This document shows, piece by piece, positions 58,916 to 64,000 of a stretch of 64,000 nucleotides of DNA. Every line of letters begins with the position of its first letter. The stretch's first letter is position 1. The notes under the pieces were generated by a model that saw nothing but the letters and a program-made list of their open reading frames with translations, ran no database searches and was not told the DNA's origin. The stretch comes from Gymnogyps californianus (Eukaryota; Chordata; Aves; Accipitriformes; Cathartidae): positions 84,466,520-84,530,519 of the forward strand of contig NC_059471.1 in assembly GCF_018139145.2 (NCBI RefSeq), given 5' to 3'. A program made the translations under genes and the position numbers.

Positions 58916-60424
58916 ACTTTGGGTTGTAGTGTAGAGTGTCCTTCTGGCAGAAAAGTAATCAAGTATATTTATAGATGTGACACTTGGACATAGTGAAATG
59001 CTTTGAAAAATAAAAACATAAATATGCCCCAAGATTGGACATGATAATTTGTTTCATAGTCAATATAAACACAGTTTGTTCCTCTTATCTATCCTAAATG
59101 TACCTAAGAAAATACCATAACACAAAATCTTCTTGAATTTGTGAATAATGTTTTTCCATAGAAAAATGCTTCCATGAAAACAAGCTTTTCAGCAGGAAGG
59201 TGGAATTTCCCATTTGGATAACATTACAGAATTATGAAACTGCCCACATACCTCATTTCATCATTCTCTGAACTAAGGGTTTTAATTTCATTCACAAGGT
59301 TTGGATTTAAAAGGTGAATTTACTGTTCTAAATCAGAAGCAAAATCTCTGATACCAAATTACTTGAATGACGAATCATTTGAACATTTTGGTGAAAAGGA
59401 TGGATTGTCTGTTCTTGAGAAGTACCATCATTTTTTTTTTCTCTATTTTTGACAGAAATAATCAACTCTTATATTGTTTGGGGTTTTAATCTCAAATTTG
59501 ACAAGCCTGGGATAAAAATATGTCCTGTCCAACTTCAGGAAAAGCCCACTTTGTATTGTGTCAGCTACCTGACAGTTACCAGGACAATATGCTTTCACAG
59601 GTGTATCTCCCAGATCGTAGTATGTTCAGGTTACCCAGGCTTTGTAATTATTCCCAAGGAGATTCCTCAGATATATATGCAAACCCAACCTGCACTGAAA
59701 CCAATGGCTTTTGGAGAGGTCTAGAAACAACTTTGTAAATTTGGACCAGTATCCTGGTTTCATGTCCTGAGTCTAAAACAAGTTCATGTAAAGCAACTGT
59801 GTGAGTGGCATGGTGGCAGGGTTTGAGCACCCATGAATCAGAAGCACTAGTATGTGGTTATATCCGGCTCATCGTAGTATGTTTAATGGAGAGAATTCAC
59901 TGGGAGATCAGTTCATGGTATGGATTAGCGATGGGCCAGCAGGTAGGAGCAAGTTTGGGCTTAATCTTCTGCTAAGCAGCATAAATGAACTGAAGGTAAA
60001 TATTTTCTGAAATCCAAGAAAATATGGTTACTGTGGTGTTTCTTTTCTTTCTGGCTTGATACCAAATCAGAGGCTTTGCAGTGGTACCAGAGCTACACTG
60101 AGTTCACCAGTGGGTTTGCTTCTGTGGGGAAAAATCTGTATTCTTAGAGCGATGGGTGGCCATCAGTGTGGCCTCTGGGCAGGTGCTGGAAGCCTGGGTG
60201 GGCACCAGCCAGGCTTCAGCGACTCTGTAAAGATGCTGCAAAGGCTACCCTCCGTAGTGTTTCTTGAGGAAACCGAGTGTGACATGAATGTAATGTTCCT
60301 AGGGAGTCATTAAGTAAAAAGTCTTAATTGTCATTTATGACTAGGATGAATCTATAATACAGACACAAACAAGCCAAAAAACATTTGAGGGAAGAACTTG
60401 CAAAGAAAAAGGGAGCAGGATACA

Positions 60425-60540
60425 GAGCGAGATCTCTTTGTGTCCTTCCATGTGCCGCGAGCGCTTGACGGACTCAGGGCAGAAGCGCTGGGGCTGAAGA
60501 GTCCCCGACTGCTACGTTTCAGCCCAAGCCCCCACCGAAC
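60425..60540. other. Small CpG-rich patch
   Basis: About nine CpG dinucleotides fall in roughly 115 bases, including CCGCGAGCGC, whereas the surroundings have almost none. In a vertebrate genome this can mark unmethylated regulatory DNA, a buried exon or a young insertion. It is too short for a classical CpG island, and I see no promoter elements or clear reading frame. Confidence 0.5.
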
Positions 60541-61498
60541 AGCCATCTCCACAGACATGCTGGCCTCATTGCTATGGGGCTATTTTACCCTGCCATAGAC
60601 AGTGTGAGTCTGCAAGGCCCTGCAAGGAACCATTTGTTTGCTTTTTAAATACCCATAGCCTCAAACAGAAGTAGTATTTTCTTTGGCTTCCAGACTCCCA
60701 AAACATGCTCATGTGACAGAACTCCTCCATAAATTCACCTCCTGATGTACAGTGCACTGCAAGAATACTTTTGATAGCTAACTTTTGGCATCAGGTCAAC
60801 ATCTGAACTCTTTCACAGAAATAAGAAATTGAGCAGGGGATCTCTGTGTGGCTCTAAACTGCAAATTAGAGCCCTTGAGCTAAGACTGAAGAAGCGGGCA
60901 GGAGGGAGCAGCCTGTGATAGCAGGTCCCTGCAGCCACGGGGCTGGAGGTGACCCCACTGCGGTGTTTCCAGGCTTGTACCTGATACAGCTCTATACCCT
61001 TGCTGCTGTTCAGCTCAGCCTGAGGCACGATGATGAGCTAAAGCACATGTGAAATGTAGCTGAATGAGCTGATGCTAAACAGTACAAAATGTCAGTTCTC
61101 AGCAAGGGCAATAACACTGCTGGCACTTAAATCATCTGTTGGGACACAGCCAGACAGCAGCAAATTGCAGGCCTAATAACAAAATATACATGATATATGG
61201 TAGGTGTGATTAAGTTTCAGGGCAAATATCTGCCAAATACAACTATAAGGATTGTAACACGGAGGACAGGGTAGAGCAGAGCCAGTGTGAGTCACGAAGG
61301 AGAGTGACTGGCGAAACTGAGGTGCATTTTAATCAGTAAGCGAGGACTAATCTTCACTAAAGGAAAGAGCCAGCAGAGGCTGCTGAGGGTGCCTCTGGAG
61401 AGGCACAGTTTTGGCAAAGCAAAACCGCTTGGCTTCCCACAGCATAGGCTGTGATTCGGAATGGCAGAAATACTGGCAGAGGTTCCGGGTGTAAACTT

Positions 61499-61532
61499 AG
61501 CAGCAGCAGGAGCAGCAGCAGCAGCAGCAGCA
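61499..61532. repeat. (AGC)n trinucleotide repeat
   Basis: About eleven AGC units with one AGG interruption (cagcagcagg). No open frame of note uses it, so it is not evidence of a polyglutamine or polyalanine protein here. Confidence 0.85.
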
Positions 61533-63169
61533 GGTGGGAACATCATGAGCACGATGTTTACCACACAGTGTTTCACTTTGTGATTCGACTCACCCCCTGG
61601 GAAGGCCAACATCATCCTAATCTGTGTCCATTGTTGTATAAATAAATATTTGGCTGAAATTCCTCTTTCTCTGTGAGGTTAGGTTAATTGCGGGCCAGCG
61701 CGAGCCTCACGCCTACTCACCTACAAGGAAGTACTTTCCCTGGCCTGGCCCTATGCCCCGTGGCCAGCAAGCTGCTCTCCTCCTGACCAGGTGCTCCACA
61801 CACCCCACGCTTCTGCCCCCAAAGCTACCAAGTATCTCCTCCAGGAGCCTCTCCCACACACCATCCCCTGTCTTTGCAGCTTATGGGCAGCCATGGTGAC
61901 AACGGTTGGGCAACCAAGGGACCCTAGGGCCTGGGAACCCCTTTGGGGATGGAGCAGTGTGAGCTGGGGCACTGGGAGGGAAGAGGAAGGACTTTCCTCC
62001 ACCCAGAGCAGAAAGACCGAAACCCCCTGGAGGCAGCGACAGATGAGGGAGCACAATGGGGGCCCCCATTCAAAGTAGCGGGAACCATGGGAAACGTCAT
62101 TTTGGCAGCAGTACAACCCCGCAGAAGGATGAGCACAGCTCCAAGTGCTGCTGCAAAACACCCCAGCTAGAGCTCTGTGCTCAGAGATGTCCCTATGAGG
62201 AGCACCTGGTGTGTCAACCTACGAGCTAACCTCCAAGGCGAAGCCTTGACAGACCTAAGAATGATGTTTTGTCATTATGGAAAAACAACCTGTACCTGCT
62301 GTGGGTCTGGTGCAGGTCCAAAGCTGGGCAGGTTTCTAGAGGCTACAAGAGCCGTCTTGGTCATGCACTGAATCTTGGCACACAGGCATAAATTCTGAAA
62401 ATGAGAGTTATACTGATCCCCAAGAAAATTTTACCCTCACAAGAACAAATAAAAAGTGATGAGTAACTTAGACAAAGCAGCTGGTACCAATCAGCTTTTT
62501 TTCAGCCTTACTTATTTGAAAACAGCATCGGTGGTATAGCAACATTTTTCTTGATAAGCAGAAAATAAATGCATCAGATTAATAGCTAACAGGCTTGTGC
62601 CTCAGCAAATAACAGACTAGAATGTTTTTATTTAGGCATAATGGGAGATTAAAAAAATAATCTTAAATTGCAATATGATGCAGAGAGTTACTTCAGTGAA
62701 GTGCTGATGTAATATGTTACTTTTACTGTTACATAAACACCAAGAATAACCTCTTCTAGGGGGTAACATGCCTCAGTAAATCGTTGCACTCTAATTTCCA
62801 TCTGACTATTACACATGCCAACCACTGAGCAGGAATAGTTTGTAATGTAAATTCCATTCGAGTAGGGGTTTTCACCTGAGATAATCAAATCTGCATATGT
62901 TGATAGACGAATGTCTGACGTACTCAGCTTTATAAATCTGATTAAGCCTATTTTTAAGAAATGTTTTCAGAATTATGCAGTAGCACAACCTACAGCCACT
63001 ATTTCCTGGGTATTTTTTAAGGCATGAGGCAGTTACATCACTTTCAAATTTGGAAATTGCATATGCAATTAGAGATTAGACAAACACGGTCACTTTAGGG
63101 CTGTAACCTCCAGAAACAAACTACTGTCTTACCTTGAATTCAGCATCAGGGAGACTGTTGAAGCAAGAT

Positions 63170-63290
63170 GGGAAGGGAAGGGAAGGGGAAGGGGAAGGGG
63201 AAGGGGAAGGGGAAGGGGAAGGGGAAGGGGAAGGGAAGGGAAGGGAAGGGAAGGGAAGGGAAGGGAAGGGAAGGGAAGGGAAGGGAAGGA
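63170..63290. repeat. (GGGAA)n-(GGGGAA)n polypurine array
   Basis: This is a pure G/A tract of about 120 bases with a layered structure: three GGGAA units, then eight GGGGAA units (about 63185-63232), then eleven GGGAA units. The G runs come every five or six bases, so the strand can form G-quadruplex or triplex DNA. The hexamer block inside the pentamer block shows that one added G was spread by slippage. It is read through by a minus frame as a repetitive peptide, which is not meaningful. Confidence 0.95.
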
Positions 63291-64000
63291 ACAAAAGCTG
63301 TGTACACAAATAACAGTTTAAATTGTGAAGGATTACTTGTTTAAGTTTTTCTGACCATTTCTGTAACCTAGCTACAAAATATTTTATTTCTGATGTGTGC
63401 CTTCCCTCTCTGTTGAAAGTACTTGTCAACGTCTGTGGCACATAAAAGGAATCTCAGGACACAAGCTAGCAGGAATTTTCCAAATAAGAGTCCTTTGAAA
63501 CATGCATATAGCTTATTTTAATCATATAATTTGCACCTTGGGGTAGCTGCTCTCCCAGTGTTAACACCCTTTTTCCATACAGGTAATGGTATGCAGGTAA
63601 CAACCACTTGCTTCTGATTTGTTTGGAACCACTATTTAAATTGTTACAGGATTTTGATTCAGTGATTTAAGAATTTGTAGATTCTCTGAAATTACTAGCA
63701 GGGAGAAGAGTGAATTTACCAGAAGAATCACAGCACAAATAAGTATATTTCAAATAAAACCTGAAAAAGATAAAAAGGAAAAAGTAACAATATAAAGGCA
63801 AGAAAATTGGTATGTGGAGAAATAAATCCCTTATTTAACGGAGGAAGCATTTATCTGGTTTTGGCTGTTATGTAATCCATTTGTCATGGTGGCTAGACTA
63901 TAAATGTCAGCATGCTGATTATGAACTAAATGTGACGATTTAGATTGTGGCATATGCAAAAACATTTTAAGGATATATACTGACCTTGACTACACACAGA
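63291..64000. other. Unannotated DNA at the window end
   Basis: No gene or repeat recognised. The DNA is AT-rich, with several ATTTAAAT-type words. Confidence 0.45.

Larger units (their letters stand above)
55451..63169. other. Long unannotated stretch
   Basis: No supported gene or named repeat in 7.7 kb. Open frames at 56241-56627 (128 codons), 58102-58470 (122 codons) and 61751-62161 (136 codons) lack domains and are crossed by frames on the other strand. Notable base composition: an AT-rich block at 57515-57610, a 20-base T run at 58896-58915, a CpG-rich patch at about 60425-60540, an AGC repeat at 61499-61532, a GC-rich part at 61700-62165 and an AT-rich, possibly conserved part at 62460-63080. 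Confidence 0.45.

Noticed and set aside
61751..62170. GC-rich segment with frames open on both strands
   Set aside because: Four or more frames overlap, which reflects base composition. No protein signature could be seen, and no promoter or splice pattern.
63121..63441. Minus frame coding a serine-proline-phenylalanine repeat peptide
   Set aside because: It is only the translation of the GGGAA/GGGGAA array.
1..64000. CRISPR arrays, bacterial operons, phage or plasmid features
   Set aside because: The sequence is vertebrate in character. No direct-repeat/spacer pattern, no ribosome-binding-site-led gene strings and no prokaryotic genes are present.
1..64000. tRNA, rRNA or mitochondrial insertions
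   Set aside because: No cloverleaf with A and B boxes, no rRNA stretches and no mitochondrial gene sequence were recognised on reading either strand.

Overview
The window looks like bird nuclear DNA, most likely from a neoavian species. Two kinds of repeat show this. One is CR1 (chicken repeat 1) LINE sequence, which ends in the short ATTCTATG-type 3' repeats typical of avian CR1. The other is a pair of solo long terminal repeats (LTRs) from an ERVL-like endogenous retrovirus family common in bird genomes. I found no convincing host protein-coding gene, no rRNA, no tRNA and no CRISPR array. The window is best read as a gene-poor intergenic region or a very large intron, built from old retrotransposon relics separated by unannotated AT-leaning DNA.

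Layout. 1-6 kb: ancient CR1 relics at about 640-1410 (+), 2540-3310 (-) and 5285-5885 (+), plus an LTR-like AT-rich segment with an 18-bp imperfect tandem repeat at 1920-2410. 6-20 kb: mostly unrecognised single-copy DNA with a 35-bp tandem duplication (12588-12657), a weak secreted-protein-like ORF (17938-18282) and a probable MIR-type SINE relic (about 18995-19115). 20-28 kb: an ancient CR1 (20360-20840, -), a truncated younger CR1 3' end (22165-22672, +) and the main element, a 3.9-kb nearly full-length CR1 on the minus strand (23893-27795). It still shows ORF1 (SGNH-type esterase), the ORF2 endonuclease and the ORF2 reverse transcriptase, all broken by frameshifts. 28-45 kb: a 25-bp near-perfect palindrome (28115-28139), ancient CR1 relics (30930-31345 and 43845-44695, both +) and solo LTR 1 (33123-33703). 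45-56 kb: a MIR-like relic (45395-45560), an unrecognised minus-strand ORF with one predicted membrane helix (46786-47151), solo LTR 2 (51579-52226) with an exact 5-bp target duplication CCCAT, and a 1.4-kb ancient CR1 (53985-55450, -). 56-64 kb: unannotated DNA with a small CpG-rich patch (about 60425-60540), an AGC repeat and a long polypurine (GGGAA)/(GGGGAA) array (63170-63290).

Nothing here behaves as a set of cooperating genes. The only proteins that can be assigned are the dead retrotransposon ORFs. The items most worth checking are the two small unassigned ORFs, the possible LTR near 2 kb and any conserved non-coding elements that a cross-species alignment would reveal. I did not find a new biological system that the sequence itself supports. 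Repeat identities come from recognising consensus-like sequence by eye, so boundaries of the old relics are approximate to tens of bases or more.
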